NCBI GenBank assembly: GCA_031399025.1
Contig: JANNOJ010000022.1
Coordinates: 158,408 to 222,407 of the forward strand
Direction of reading: 5' to 3'
Origin: CBDBZL01 sp031399025
Lineage (GTDB): Bacteria; Pseudomonadota; Alphaproteobacteria; Sphingomonadales; Sphingomonadaceae
DNA: 64,000 nt
In this document: positions 45,684 through 54,243 of the stretch, one piece after another
Numbering within the stretch: the stretch's first letter is position 1
How the letters are laid out: each line of letters opens with the position of its first letter
Translations under genes and position numbers: made by a program
Notes under the pieces: generated by a model
What the model saw: only the letters and a program-made list of their open reading frames with translations
What the model was told of the DNA's origin: nothing
The model's database searches: none

Positions 45684-46300
45684 TTGGCCAGCTCCTCCGC
45701 CACCGCCTGGCCGCTCGTCTCCACCGGCAGCAGCGCGAGCGGCTCGCCCCGGCGGCCCATCAGGTAGGCGGCACGGCTGTGGTCCATCAGGTAGCCGCCA
45801 CCCGCGCCCGCCTCGCCCCTGGCGTAATAGACCGCGAAAACCTTGGCGGCGGCGTCGATCTGGGCCGGCGTGCCGGTGAGGCCGAGCAGTTCCTCGCCGA
45901 AATTGGCGGTGAACTCGCCGATCACCGCGGGCGTATCGCGCGCCGGATCGATGGTGATGAAGAGCGGCTGGATGTCGTCGGCGAGTTCGGGCTGCACGCG
46001 GGCGAAGGCCTGGTAGCCCTGCATCATCCGCTGCAGATCGAACGGGCAGACATCGGGGCAATAGGCGTAACCGAAGTAGACCAGCCGATAGCGGCCATCG
46101 AAATCGCTCCAGCGGACGGTTTCGCCCGCGGCATTGCGGAGCGCGAACGGCCCGCCGATCGCGGCCCCGGCGAGCGGGGGCGGCGTATCCCGGCTCTCCC
46201 GCTCGCCGCATCCCGCCAGCAGGCTGCAGGCGAAAACTAGGGCGGCGATGCGGCTGGCGAGCGGGCACGAGGGCGCGACGGGCATGACAGGCGGGTTCAT
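45671..46300 (-). CDS. SCO1/SenC-family copper-binding lipoprotein
   Basis: The 209-residue protein has a signal sequence with lipobox LLAGC and a thioredoxin-like fold. It has the copper ligands CPDVC and the distal His in MDHSRAAYL. SCO proteins insert copper or reduce cysteines in the CuA site of cytochrome c oxidase. ATG 46298-46300 is set by the signal peptide. Confidence 0.9.
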   Translation of the reverse strand: MNPPVMPVAPSCPLASRIAALVFACSLLAGCGERESRDTPPPLAGAAIGGPFALRNAAGETVRWSDFDGRYRLVYFGYAYCPDVCPFDLQRMMQGYQAFARVQPELADDIQPLFITIDPARDTPAVIGEFTANFGEELLGLTGTPAQIDAAAKVFAVYYARGEAGAGGGYLMDHSRAAYLMGRRGEPLALLPVETSGQAVAEELAKWVS

Positions 46301-46380
46301 GCTCTGGTAACGCAACGGGGGCAAGGGGAATAGCCCGCGTCGGCGGAGCTGTCCCAAGCAATTGAAGGAGACCGGCCACA

Positions 46381-47031
46381 GTGATCGCCCGCAGCATCCG
46401 CTCTCGCCTGGCCCCCTCTCGGCTGGCCCGGTCCCGCCCAGCCCTGCTGGCCCTGGCCGCCGCGCTGCTGGCCGCGGTCCCGGCGGCCGCGCAGTTTTAT
46501 TCGGACGGGTATACCTTCCTCAAGGCGGTCAGGGACAAGGATGGCACGGTCGCCACCCAGATGCTCGATGCGCCGGGCTCGACCATCATCAACGCGCGCG
46601 ACATCAGCTCGGGCGAGACCGCGCTGCACATCGTCACCCAGCGGCGCGACGCGACCTGGATCCGGTTCCTGACCCAGCGCGGAGCCAATCCCAACATCCG
46701 CGACAAGCGCGGCATCTCGCCGCTGATGGCCGCCGTGCAGCTGGGTTTCAACGAGGGCGTCGAAGCGCTGATCGGCGCCGGGGCGAGCGTTGACGTGGGC
46801 AGCGACACCGGCGAGACGCCGCTGATCTCGGCGGTGCATCGGCGCGATATCGTGCTCATGCGCATCCTGCTGGAGGCGGGGGCGGATCCTGAACGGCGGG
46901 ACAATTCGGGCCGCTCGGCGCGCGATTACGCCCAGCTTGCCGGCAGCTCGGTGAGCACGGCGCTCGACCGCCATGTCCGGGACGCCAGCGAGCGCGCCGC
47001 GACCCAGGAAACCTACGGGCCGGGCATATGA
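46381..47031 (+). CDS. Secreted ankyrin-repeat protein
   Basis: The 216-residue protein starts at GTG 46381 with a basic, then hydrophobic signal peptide ending VPAAAQ. About four ankyrin repeats follow (GETALHIVTQRRD, RGISPLMAAVQLGFNEGVE, GETPLISAVHRRDIVLM, NSGRSARDYAQLAG). It is probably periplasmic and mediates protein contacts; the partner is unknown. The stop overlaps the start of the COQ9 gene by four bases. Confidence 0.88.
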   Translation: MIARSIRSRLAPSRLARSRPALLALAAALLAAVPAAAQFYSDGYTFLKAVRDKDGTVATQMLDAPGSTIINARDISSGETALHIVTQRRDATWIRFLTQRGANPNIRDKRGISPLMAAVQLGFNEGVEALIGAGASVDVGSDTGETPLISAVHRRDIVLMRILLEAGADPERRDNSGRSARDYAQLAGSSVSTALDRHVRDASERAATQETYGPGI

Positions 47032-47714
47032 CCATGATGACGCCTCTGCCCAGTGCGGCCCCCGACCTTGCCGAAGCGACGCTGGACGAGCTGCGGATCG
47101 GGCTCGGCCCGCAGATCGCCGCGAGCGCGGTGTTCGACGGCTGGACCGACCAGGCGCTGATCAACGCGGCCATGGCCGCCGGCGTCATGCCCTCGGTCGC
47201 CCGCCTGGCCTTTCCCGGCGGGGCCATGGACATGATCGCCGGCTGGATCGGGGCGATCGACGCGCGGATGCGGGCCGAGTTTGGCGACGGCCGCCTCGCC
47301 GCCATGCCGATCCGCGAGCGCATCCGCACGCTGGTCTGGTTCCGGCTGGAACAGGTTCGCGGCTCGGAGGAGGCGCTGTCGCGGGCCCTCGCGATCCAGG
47401 CGATGGTGCACAATCTGCCGCGCTCGCTGCGGCTGGGCTGGGCGAGCGCGGACGCCATGTGGCGCCTCGCCGGCGACACCGCCACCGATTACAACCACTA
47501 TACCAAGCGCCTCATCCTGACCTCGATCTATGGCGCGAGCCTCGCGGTTTTCGTCAGCGACGATTCGCCCGACAAGGTGGACACCCGCGCCTTCCTCGAC
47601 CGGCGGATCGGCGAGGTGATGCGCTTCGAGAAGGCCAAGGCGCAGCTCACCGCCCCGCGCGAAGGGTTCGACATCGCGCGCTTCGTCGGCCGGTTGCGCT
47701 ACCCGAGCCGCTGA
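47028..47714 (+). CDS. COQ9-family ubiquinone biosynthesis protein
   Basis: The 228-residue protein has a TetR-like all-helical fold and the COQ9 C-terminal domain with DAMWRLAGDTATDYNHYTKR, the most conserved stretch. The lipid-binding helix follows (LILTSIYGASLAVF). COQ9 binds isoprenoid quinone intermediates and presents them to the COQ7 hydroxylase. It overlaps the ankyrin gene by four bases. Confidence 0.92.
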   Translation: MTMMTPLPSAAPDLAEATLDELRIGLGPQIAASAVFDGWTDQALINAAMAAGVMPSVARLAFPGGAMDMIAGWIGAIDARMRAEFGDGRLAAMPIRERIRTLVWFRLEQVRGSEEALSRALAIQAMVHNLPRSLRLGWASADAMWRLAGDTATDYNHYTKRLILTSIYGASLAVFVSDDSPDKVDTRAFLDRRIGEVMRFEKAKAQLTAPREGFDIARFVGRLRYPSR

Positions 47715-47787
47715 CCGGCCGCCGGAGAGAGCTGGCTTTATTGCGAGCCGGTTGCAAATAGGCGCGGCTTCTGGCAACCGCGTAGGC

Positions 47788-48039
47788 ATGTCTCAGCGCC
47801 AGACCCTCGACACGCTGCCGCCGCTCCGCCGCGCCGAGATCGTCGCGGTCGACTGGTCGATCCTCGCCCCCGAGGAGGCCAAGCGGCTGCAGGCGCTCGG
47901 CCTGGATGCCGGGGCGCGGGTGGCGATCGCGCACCGCGGGATCTTCGCCGGGCGCGACCCGATCGCGCTGCGGGTGGGGCGGTCCACCATCGCCCTGCGG
48001 CGCGCCCATGCGCGGGCGATGACGGTCGAGGAGGTATGA
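47788..48039 (+). CDS. feoA: Ferrous iron transport protein A
   Basis: The 83-residue SH3-like protein resembles FeoA (RLQALGLDAGARVAIAHRG, and IALRRAHARAMTVEEV at the end). FeoA aids FeoB activity in the cytosol. ATG 47788 gives the expected length. It overlaps feoB by four bases. The gap before it holds AT-rich TTGCAAATA, but no convincing Fur box could be read. Confidence 0.88.
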   Translation: MSQRQTLDTLPPLRRAEIVAVDWSILAPEEAKRLQALGLDAGARVAIAHRGIFAGRDPIALRVGRSTIALRRAHARAMTVEEV

Positions 48040-49883
48040 CCCGGCCGCGCACCGCCGCGCTGGTCGGCAATCCCAATTCGGGCAAGAGCGCGCTGTTCAA
48101 CGCGCTGACCGGGGCGCGGCAGAAGATCGCGAATTATCCCGGCGTCACCGTGGAACGCAAAGCGGGGCGCATGTTCCTGCCCACCGGCGAGCCGGTGGAA
48201 CTCATCGACCTGCCCGGCTCCTACGCGCTCGATGCGGCCAGCCCCGACGAGGAGGTGACCCGCGACGTGGTCCTGGGCAAGTTCCCCGGCGAGGCGACCC
48301 CCGACATCCTGGTGCTGGTGCTCGATGCGGCCAATCTGGAACAGCACCTGGTGTTCGCGCAGGAGCTGATCGCGCTGGGCCGGCCGACGGTGGCGGCGCT
48401 CAACATGGTCGACATGGCCGAGCGCGACGGGATGGTGATCGACCCGCAGGCGCTGAGCGCGGCGCTGGGGGTGCCGGTGATCTCGACCGTGGCGGTGCGC
48501 AAGCGGGGGCTGGAGGCGCTGGCGCAGGCGATGGCCGGCGCCGAGGCGCAGAACCTGGCCGGCCGGCACCAGGTCGAACGGCTGTCGCTGCCCGAGCGGC
48601 GCCTGGCCGCGCGCCACATTGCCGGCGGGGCGATCGTCTCGGAGAGCGGGGTGCACCGGCTGCACGCCAGCCTCGACAAGGTGCTGCTCCACCCCTGGCT
48701 CGGCCCGCCGATCCTCTTGGCGCTGCTGTTCGTCATCTTCCAGGCGGTGTTCGCCTGGGCGACCCCGTTCGCCGATGCCATCGATGCCGCGATCGGCTGG
48801 CTGATCGGGCTGGCCGAGGCGATCGTGCCGGCCGGCTTCGTGCAGGATTTCGTGACCCAGGGCGTGCTCACCGGGGTGGGCTCGGTGGTGGTGTTCCTGC
48901 CGCAGATCGTCATCCTGTTCGCCTTCATCCTGATGATGGAGCAATCGGGCTACATGGCGCGGGCGGCTTTCATCATGGACCGGATGATGGCGGGCGTGGG
49001 CCTGTCGGGCCGCAGCTTCATCCCGCTGCTTTCCAGCTTCGCCTGCGCGATCCCGGGCATCATGGCCACTCGCGCCATCGCCGACCCCAAGGACCGGCTG
49101 ACCACCATTCTCATCGCTCCGCTGATGACCTGCTCGGCGCGGCTGCCGGTCTACGCGGTGATCATCGCCGCCTTCATCCCCGCGACCACCGTGGGCGGTT
49201 TCATCGGCCTGCAGGGGCTGGTGATGTTCGCGCTCTACGTGGCCGGCATCGTGGGGGCGATGGTGGTGGCGCTCGTCTTGCGCCGCTCGGCCACCAAGGG
49301 CGCGGCCTCGGGCTTCATCATGGAACTGCCGCGCTACCAGTGGCCGCCGTTGCGCGACCTGGCGATCGGATTGTGGCAGCGTGCCTGGGTGTTCCTGCGC
49401 CGGGCGGGGACGATCATCTTCACCGCCACCATCGTGCTGTGGCTGCTGCTCAGCTTCCCGCGCGCGGAGCCGGGCGAGAGCCAGGTGGACGCCAGCATCG
49501 CCGGGCGGATCGCCGACGGGCTCCACGTCGTGATGGCGCCCATTGGCTTCAACCGCGAGATCAGCCTGGCGCTGATCCCGGCCATGGCCGCGCGCGAGGT
49601 GGCGGTCTCGGCGCTCGCCACCACCTATGCGGTCGATGCCGAGGACGAGGAAGCGCAGGCCGAGGGGCTGATCCCGCAATTGCAGGCCGGCTGGAGCCTG
49701 CCGACCGCATTGGCCTTCCTGGCCTGGTTCGTGTTCGCCCCGCAGTGCCTCTCGACCATCGCGGTGGCGCGGCGCGAGACCAACAGCTGGCGCTGGCCGC
49801 TGTTCATGCTGGGCTACCTGTTCGCGCTCGCCTACCTGTTCGCCGGCCTGACCTACTGGCTCGCCGTGGCCGCCGGGCTCTAG
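48036..49883 (+). CDS. feoB: Ferrous iron transporter FeoB
   Basis: The 615-residue protein has an N-terminal G domain (G1 GNPNSGKS at 11-18, G3 DLPGSY, G4 NMVD). A helical spacer and a polytopic membrane domain with two gate motifs (SSFACAIPGIMATR, TCSARLPVYAVI) follow. It imports Fe2+ across the inner membrane. It is shorter than the E. coli protein (773 residues), like many alphaproteobacterial FeoBs. No FeoC follows. Confidence 0.95.
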   Translation: MTRPRTAALVGNPNSGKSALFNALTGARQKIANYPGVTVERKAGRMFLPTGEPVELIDLPGSYALDAASPDEEVTRDVVLGKFPGEATPDILVLVLDAANLEQHLVFAQELIALGRPTVAALNMVDMAERDGMVIDPQALSAALGVPVISTVAVRKRGLEALAQAMAGAEAQNLAGRHQVERLSLPERRLAARHIAGGAIVSESGVHRLHASLDKVLLHPWLGPPILLALLFVIFQAVFAWATPFADAIDAAIGWLIGLAEAIVPAGFVQDFVTQGVLTGVGSVVVFLPQIVILFAFILMMEQSGYMARAAFIMDRMMAGVGLSGRSFIPLLSSFACAIPGIMATRAIADPKDRLTTILIAPLMTCSARLPVYAVIIAAFIPATTVGGFIGLQGLVMFALYVAGIVGAMVVALVLRRSATKGAASGFIMELPRYQWPPLRDLAIGLWQRAWVFLRRAGTIIFTATIVLWLLLSFPRAEPGESQVDASIAGRIADGLHVVMAPIGFNREISLALIPAMAAREVAVSALATTYAVDAEDEEAQAEGLIPQLQAGWSLPTALAFLAWFVFAPQCLSTIAVARRETNSWRWPLFMLGYLFALAYLFAGLTYWLAVAAGL

Positions 49884-49986
49884 CGGGCGCCCACAGGAAA
49901 CCGCCCGCCGGCGATTGCCCGGGGGGGCGAGGGGGGCCTACAGCCGCACCCCAGAGAATCACCGCAACTTCCCAAGAGGACCAACC

Positions 49987-50520
49987 ATGGCCGGCAGCCT
50001 CAACAAAGTCATGCTCATCGGCAACCTGGGCGCCGACCCCGAGGTGCGCAGCTTCCAGAACGGGGGCAAGGTGTGCAATTTGCGCATCGCCACCACCGAG
50101 AACTGGAAGGACCGCGAAGGCCAGCGCCAGGAGCGCACCGAGTGGCACTCGGTGGCGATCTTCCAGGAAGGCCTGGTGGGCGTCGCCGAGCGCTACCTGC
50201 GCAAGGGTTCCAAGGTGTATGTCGAAGGCCAGCTGCAGACCCGCAAGTGGCAGGACCAGGGCGGCGCCGACCGCTACACCACCGAGATCGTGCTGCGCGG
50301 CTTCGGCGGCACGCTGACGATGCTGGACGGCGCGCCGGGTCCCGGTGGCGCTGCCGCGGGCGCCGGCGGCGGGCGGCGGGACTGGGACGAGGGCGGCAAT
50401 GCAGGCGCGGGCGGCGGTGCGGGTGGCGGCGGTTCGGACTGGAGCCGCGGTGGCGGCGGCGGCGGCGGCGTCAGCGGCGGCGGCGCGGTGGACGATCTGG
50501 ACGACGACATCCCGTTCTGA
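49987..50520 (+). CDS. ssb: Single-stranded DNA-binding protein
   Basis: The 177-residue protein has an N-terminal OB fold (NKVMLIGNLGADPEVR, TEWHSVAIF, VEGQLQTRKWQDQGG) and a long glycine-rich linker. The acidic tip DDLDDDIPF recruits replication and repair partners. ATG 49987 is fixed by the conserved MAGSLNKV start. The gene stands alone, followed by a palindrome and a terminator. Confidence 0.97.
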   Translation: MAGSLNKVMLIGNLGADPEVRSFQNGGKVCNLRIATTENWKDREGQRQERTEWHSVAIFQEGLVGVAERYLRKGSKVYVEGQLQTRKWQDQGGADRYTTEIVLRGFGGTLTMLDGAPGPGGAAAGAGGGRRDWDEGGNAGAGGGAGGGGSDWSRGGGGGGGVSGGGAVDDLDDDIPF

Positions 50521-50545
50521 GCCGGCGCGCCGGTGACGAAGGTTA

Positions 50546-50570
50546 CGAAGGTGACAGGGTGTCACCTTCG
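50546..50570. repeat. Perfect 11-bp inverted repeat after ssb
   Basis: CGAAGGTGACA and TGTCACCTTCG flank a 3-base GGG loop. Just before it the related words GTGACGAAGGT and TACGAAGGT occur as direct repeats. There is no T-run, so this looks more like a dispersed palindromic element or protein-binding site than an intrinsic terminator. Confidence 0.6.
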
Positions 50571-50619
50571 CAATCCACGAATTCCTTGTTCCTTTACAAT
50601 GCGATAACGTCGGAAATGA

Positions 50620-50655
50620 GCCGGCGGCGCGGGTGACACTCGCCGGCGCTTTTTT
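50620..50655 (+). terminator. Rho-independent terminator downstream of ssb
   Basis: GCCGGCG (50620-50626) pairs with CGCCGGC (50641-50647) around a 14-base loop and is followed by a run of six T at 50650-50655. Confidence 0.65.
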
Positions 50656-50731
50656 CATCGAGGCAGGCAAGCGGCGGCACCGGTGCACCATCGGCGCCTG
50701 GCCGCGTGTAGGCCAGGCGATAGCGGCCGGG

Positions 50732-51271
50732 CTACTCTCCGGGCTTGGTGCCGCCGTTCCGGGTGAGCGCCGCCAGCGCGGCGAACGGCCCGCTTGCCTC
50801 GGGGGTGGAGAGGCCGACCTGCTGCCGGACCGCCTCCGCCCGCGGGCCGGTCAGGTAGGGATCAATGGCGAGCGCCAGGCTCTGGGCCACCGCCTCGCCC
50901 AGGTCGATGGTCGTGCCCGTGTAGAAGATGTCGTCGAGTTCCTCCGGCGAGAGCTCGATCTCCTCCTGGTCGATCGTGTGCTCGGGCACGAAGCGGAAGG
51001 CGAGCGGCTCGGCGATGGCGACCTCAAGGTCTTCGCCCGAGATCGCGCAGGGCTGGACGATCGCGCCGTTCAGTCTGCCGCTGGCCGAGACGACCTCGCC
51101 GGCGACGGCGAGGGCCAGTTCGGCCGTGAGGGAATCGATCGCCACCAGGTCGAAGCGGCGGGCGAGGGCGGCGCATTCCTCGGCGCTCGCGCTCAGCGCA
51201 ACGGGGCCGGCGGGCAGCGAGCGGATATCGAAGCCGCGCGCGAACTCGCCCGGGACGGCAGGCGAGGTCAC
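50732..51271 (-). CDS. DUF177 (YceD-like) protein
   Basis: The 179-residue protein has the DUF177/YceD fold. Conserved C-terminal marks are IELSPEELDDIFYTGTTIDLGEAVAQSLALAIDPY and a truncated NGGTKPGE tail, without the usual CxxC pair near the middle. YceD proteins are needed for 23S rRNA accumulation and normally precede rpmF; here rpmF is not adjacent. GTG 51269-51271 overlaps the stop of the upstream chaperone gene (GTGA). Confidence 0.82.
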   Translation of the reverse strand: MTSPAVPGEFARGFDIRSLPAGPVALSASAEECAALARRFDLVAIDSLTAELALAVAGEVVSASGRLNGAIVQPCAISGEDLEVAIAEPLAFRFVPEHTIDQEEIELSPEELDDIFYTGTTIDLGEAVAQSLALAIDPYLTGPRAEAVRQQVGLSTPEASGPFAALAALTRNGGTKPGE

Positions 51272-51786
51272 GGCGCGACATTGCCGGCGAGCAGGTCGTC
51301 CGCGGATGCGGCGTCGATCCGGCCGGCAAGGTCGCGCAAGGCCGCGGCGAGCGGGGCGGGGTCGGTTCCTTCGAGCAGCGTGACGTTGCGTTCGACCGCC
51401 TGCGCCAGCATGTCCTCGGCGCCCTGCGCGAGCCCGTCGCGCAGGGCGCCGAGCCGGCCGCCGAGCACGCCCATGAGCTTGCCCATGTGCTTGCCGACCA
51501 TGAGGTCGCCCACGCCGCTTTCGCGCAGCTGGCCGTCCATGTCCTCGACGAACAGCTCGGTGAGGCGCGCGGCCGGGGGGAGCAGCGCCGGGTCGCGCTC
51601 CATCCGCAAGAGCACCAGTGCGAGCACCGCGGTGACCATGTCGAAGCGGCCGGGCACGGTGTCGGCCACGCCTTCGCGCGCGTACCAGTGCGGCTCGCGG
51701 GCGATCGTGCAGATACCGCGCCAAAGCGGGCGCAGCTGCTCGCGCGGGTCGGTTCGGGGGGCAAGGAGGCGGGAGAGGAATGACAC
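51268..51786 (-). CDS. Ubiquinol-cytochrome c chaperone family protein (CBP3-like)
   Basis: The 172-residue protein matches the CBP3/UQCC1 chaperone domain: AREPHWYAREGVADTVPGRFDMV, then LTELFVEDMDGQLRESGVGDLMVGKHMGKL. This family assists cytochrome b and bc1 complex assembly. It begins the two-gene minus-strand operon with the DUF177 gene and is divergent from bamE. Confidence 0.9.
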   Translation of the reverse strand: MSFLSRLLAPRTDPREQLRPLWRGICTIAREPHWYAREGVADTVPGRFDMVTAVLALVLLRMERDPALLPPAARLTELFVEDMDGQLRESGVGDLMVGKHMGKLMGVLGGRLGALRDGLAQGAEDMLAQAVERNVTLLEGTDPAPLAAALRDLAGRIDAASADDLLAGNVAP

Positions 51787-51970
51787 CGGCAGCGGATAGC
51801 TTGCGTTAAGCGACGGTTCAATGGCGCCCGATCAGGCAGTTGTGGGCGCGCTCCGGGGCGAGTTGCCTGCCTGGCGCTCTGCCTCTACAGGCACCGGCTT
51901 CGATAGATGGTGCGGGCCGGCCGACAGGCAAGTTGCCGGGTGCGCGCCGCGGCGCAGGAAGGTTGGACGT

Positions 51971-52483
51971 TTGACCGATATCACGCGAGCAGCAGGCTTC
52001 GGGGGCGCGCGAACCCTCGCCTGCTTGGGCCTCGGCGTCGCCGCCGCTCTGCTGGGCGCCTGCAGCTCCATCGCCAACCATCGCGGCTACATCACCGACG
52101 AGACGCTGGTGCAAAGCGTGCAGCCGGGGATCGACAACCAGGCCTCGGTGCGCGGCGTGCTCGGCCAGCCGACCTACACCAGCACCTTCGGTGAGCCGGT
52201 GTGGTACTACATCTCCAGCACGACCGCGCAGGCGCCGTTCAACACGCCCAGGATCGACAGCCATTCGGTGCTGGCGATCCGGTTCGATGCGGCGGGCAAT
52301 GTGGTGGCGGCCGAGCGCAGCGGGCTGGAGCAGGTGGCGCAGATCAGCCCCGACGGCGACGAGACGCCCACGCTGGGGCGTGACCGCAGCTTCCTGGAGG
52401 ACCTGTTCGGCAATATCGGCACCGTGGGTGCGCCCGGAATGGGCGGCTCGGGCGGCGGCGGCCAGGGCGGCGGGGGCAACTGA
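51971..52483 (+). CDS. bamE: Outer-membrane assembly lipoprotein BamE
   Basis: The 170-residue lipoprotein probably starts at TTG 51971, 8-9 bases after AGGAAGG. Its signal peptide ends with lipobox LLGAC. The BamE fold shows GYITDETLVQSVQPG, VRGVLGQPTYTSTFGEPVWYY and FDAAGNVV. It helps the BAM complex insert outer-membrane barrels. The glycine-rich C-terminus is an extension typical of this order. The open frame reaches further upstream, but the signal peptide fixes the start. Confidence 0.88.
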   Translation: MTDITRAAGFGGARTLACLGLGVAAALLGACSSIANHRGYITDETLVQSVQPGIDNQASVRGVLGQPTYTSTFGEPVWYYISSTTAQAPFNTPRIDSHSVLAIRFDAAGNVVAAERSGLEQVAQISPDGDETPTLGRDRSFLEDLFGNIGTVGAPGMGGSGGGGQGGGGN

Positions 52484-52549
52484 ACGGGGCCCCCTGACTG
52501 CTGGCCGCGGCGCTGTTGAAGGCAGCCGGATGCCTCCCATATCGTCGCG

Positions 52550-53149
52550 ATGGAACCAGATCGGCAGCGCCACGGCCTCGTCCAGTGGCACGGCACCACC
52601 ATCATCGGCGTGAAGCGCGACGGCCGCACCGTCATCGCCGGCGATGGCCAGGTGTCGATGGGCAATACGGTGATGAAGCCCAATGCCCGCAAGGTGCGGC
52701 GCATCGGCAAGGCCGAGGCGACCGGGACCGATTCGGCGCGGCGCGATGTGATCGCGGGGTTCGCCGGCGCCACGGCCGACGCCTTCACCCTGTTCGAGCG
52801 GTTGGAGCGCAAGCTGGAGCAGTATAACGGCCAGCTGCTGCGCGCGGCGGTGGAGCTGGCCAAGGACTGGCGGACCGACAAATACCTGCGCAACCTGGAA
52901 GCGCTGATGATCGTGGCCGATGCCGAGACCATGCTGGTGCTCACCGGCAATGGCGACGTGCTCGAGCCCGAGGCGAAGAACGAGACCACCATCGCCGCGA
53001 TCGGCTCGGGCGGCAATTTCGCCCTCGCCGCGGCGCGCGCGCTGGCCGATTACGAGACCGATCCCGAAACGATCGCCCGGCGCGCCATGCAGGTGGCGGC
53101 CGAGGTGTGCGTGTTCACCAACGACCGGGTGACGGTCGAGACGGTCTGA
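52550..53149 (+). CDS. hslV: HslV peptidase subunit (ATP-dependent protease)
   Basis: The 199-residue threonine peptidase pairs with HslU to degrade misfolded proteins. The catalytic Thr follows a short propeptide (QWHGTTIIGVKR); GDGQVSMG and NARKVRR are conserved. Compared with typical alphaproteobacterial HslV there is an insertion of about 10 residues between RRIGK and VIAGFAG, and a few extra residues in NETTIAAIGSGGNFA. The partner gene is separated by an aldo/keto reductase gene. Confidence 0.95.
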   Translation: MEPDRQRHGLVQWHGTTIIGVKRDGRTVIAGDGQVSMGNTVMKPNARKVRRIGKAEATGTDSARRDVIAGFAGATADAFTLFERLERKLEQYNGQLLRAAVELAKDWRTDKYLRNLEALMIVADAETMLVLTGNGDVLEPEAKNETTIAAIGSGGNFALAAARALADYETDPETIARRAMQVAAEVCVFTNDRVTVETV

Positions 53150-53178
53150 ACGCGAACTTTGCATCAAAGGACAGCAAG

Positions 53179-54243
53179 ATGCTTTACAGCAAACTGGGCA
53201 GCACGGGCCTGATCGTGTCGCGCCTGGCGCTGGGCACGATGAGCTTCGGCATGGGCGGGGGCAATAAAGCGATCGCCCGCACCCGCCCCGCCGAGGCCGA
53301 CGCGCTCGTCGCCCGGGCCATCGAGGCGGGGGTGAACTTCTTCGACACCGCCGACGTCTATGCCGGCGGCGAGAGCGAGGAGCTGCTGGGCCGGGCGCTG
53401 GGCGCGCGGCGCGACGAGGTGGTGATCGCCACCAAGGCGGGCTGGCGCACGGGTGATGCGCTGGGCCGCTCGGGGCTGTCGGCCGGGCACCTGCTGTGGT
53501 CGATCGAGCAGAGCCTCAAGCGGCTGGGGACCGGCCATGTCGATGTCTACATCGCCCACCGCGACGATGCGCACACGCCGCTGGAGGAGACGCTGCAGGC
53601 GCTCGACACCATCGTCAAGCACGGCAAGGCGCGCTACCTGGGCGTCTCCAACTGGGCGCCCTGGAAGATCGCCGCCGCGCTCGAGCTGCAGCGGGCGAAC
53701 GGCTGGGCGCAGTTCACCCATGTGCAATCGATGTACCACCTGCTGGGGCGCGACGTCGAGCACCAGGTGCTGCCGCTGGCGGCGCATTATGGCCTCGGCT
53801 TCACCGCCTGGTCGCCGCTCGCCGGAGGCTTCCTGTCGGGCAAGTACACGCGCGAGAACCTCGCCGATCCCGACAACCGCCTGTCGGGGTTCGACATGAT
53901 CCCGTTCGACAAGGAGCAGGGTTTCGCGCTGGTGGAGGACATGCGCACCATTGCCGACGGGCACGGAGCGAGCGTGGCGCAGGTGGCGCTGGCCTGGCTG
54001 CTGGGCAAGCCGCAGGTGTCGAGCGTGCTGGTGGGCGCCTCGCGGATGAGCCAGCTGGAGGACAATCTCGCGGCGGCGGACCTGGAATTGTCGGGCGAGG
54101 AGGTCGCCCGGCTGGACGCGGCGACCGCGCCGTCGGCCGATTTCACCGTGGGGGTGAGCCGGGTTCCCGACGGCCCGATCGTCACTGCGCTGGCGGCGCG
54201 GCCGGGCGAGCGGCCGGTGCTGACCGCGGAGGCGGTGGTATGA
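53179..54243 (+). CDS. Aldo/keto reductase
   Basis: The 354-residue NADPH-dependent oxidoreductase has the AKR barrel. FFDTADVYAGGESEELLG contains the catalytic Asp/Tyr. VIATKAGWR supplies the lysine. YIAHRDDAHTPLEETL carries His, and LGVSNWAPWKI and SPLAGGFLSGKY are also conserved. The C-terminal VLVGASRMSQLEDNLAA binds the cofactor. It lies 29 bases after hslV and overlaps hslU by four bases (ATGA), so it is embedded in the protease operon. Its substrate is unknown. Confidence 0.92.
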   Translation: MLYSKLGSTGLIVSRLALGTMSFGMGGGNKAIARTRPAEADALVARAIEAGVNFFDTADVYAGGESEELLGRALGARRDEVVIATKAGWRTGDALGRSGLSAGHLLWSIEQSLKRLGTGHVDVYIAHRDDAHTPLEETLQALDTIVKHGKARYLGVSNWAPWKIAAALELQRANGWAQFTHVQSMYHLLGRDVEHQVLPLAAHYGLGFTAWSPLAGGFLSGKYTRENLADPDNRLSGFDMIPFDKEQGFALVEDMRTIADGHGASVAQVALAWLLGKPQVSSVLVGASRMSQLEDNLAAADLELSGEEVARLDAATAPSADFTVGVSRVPDGPIVTALAARPGERPVLTAEAVV

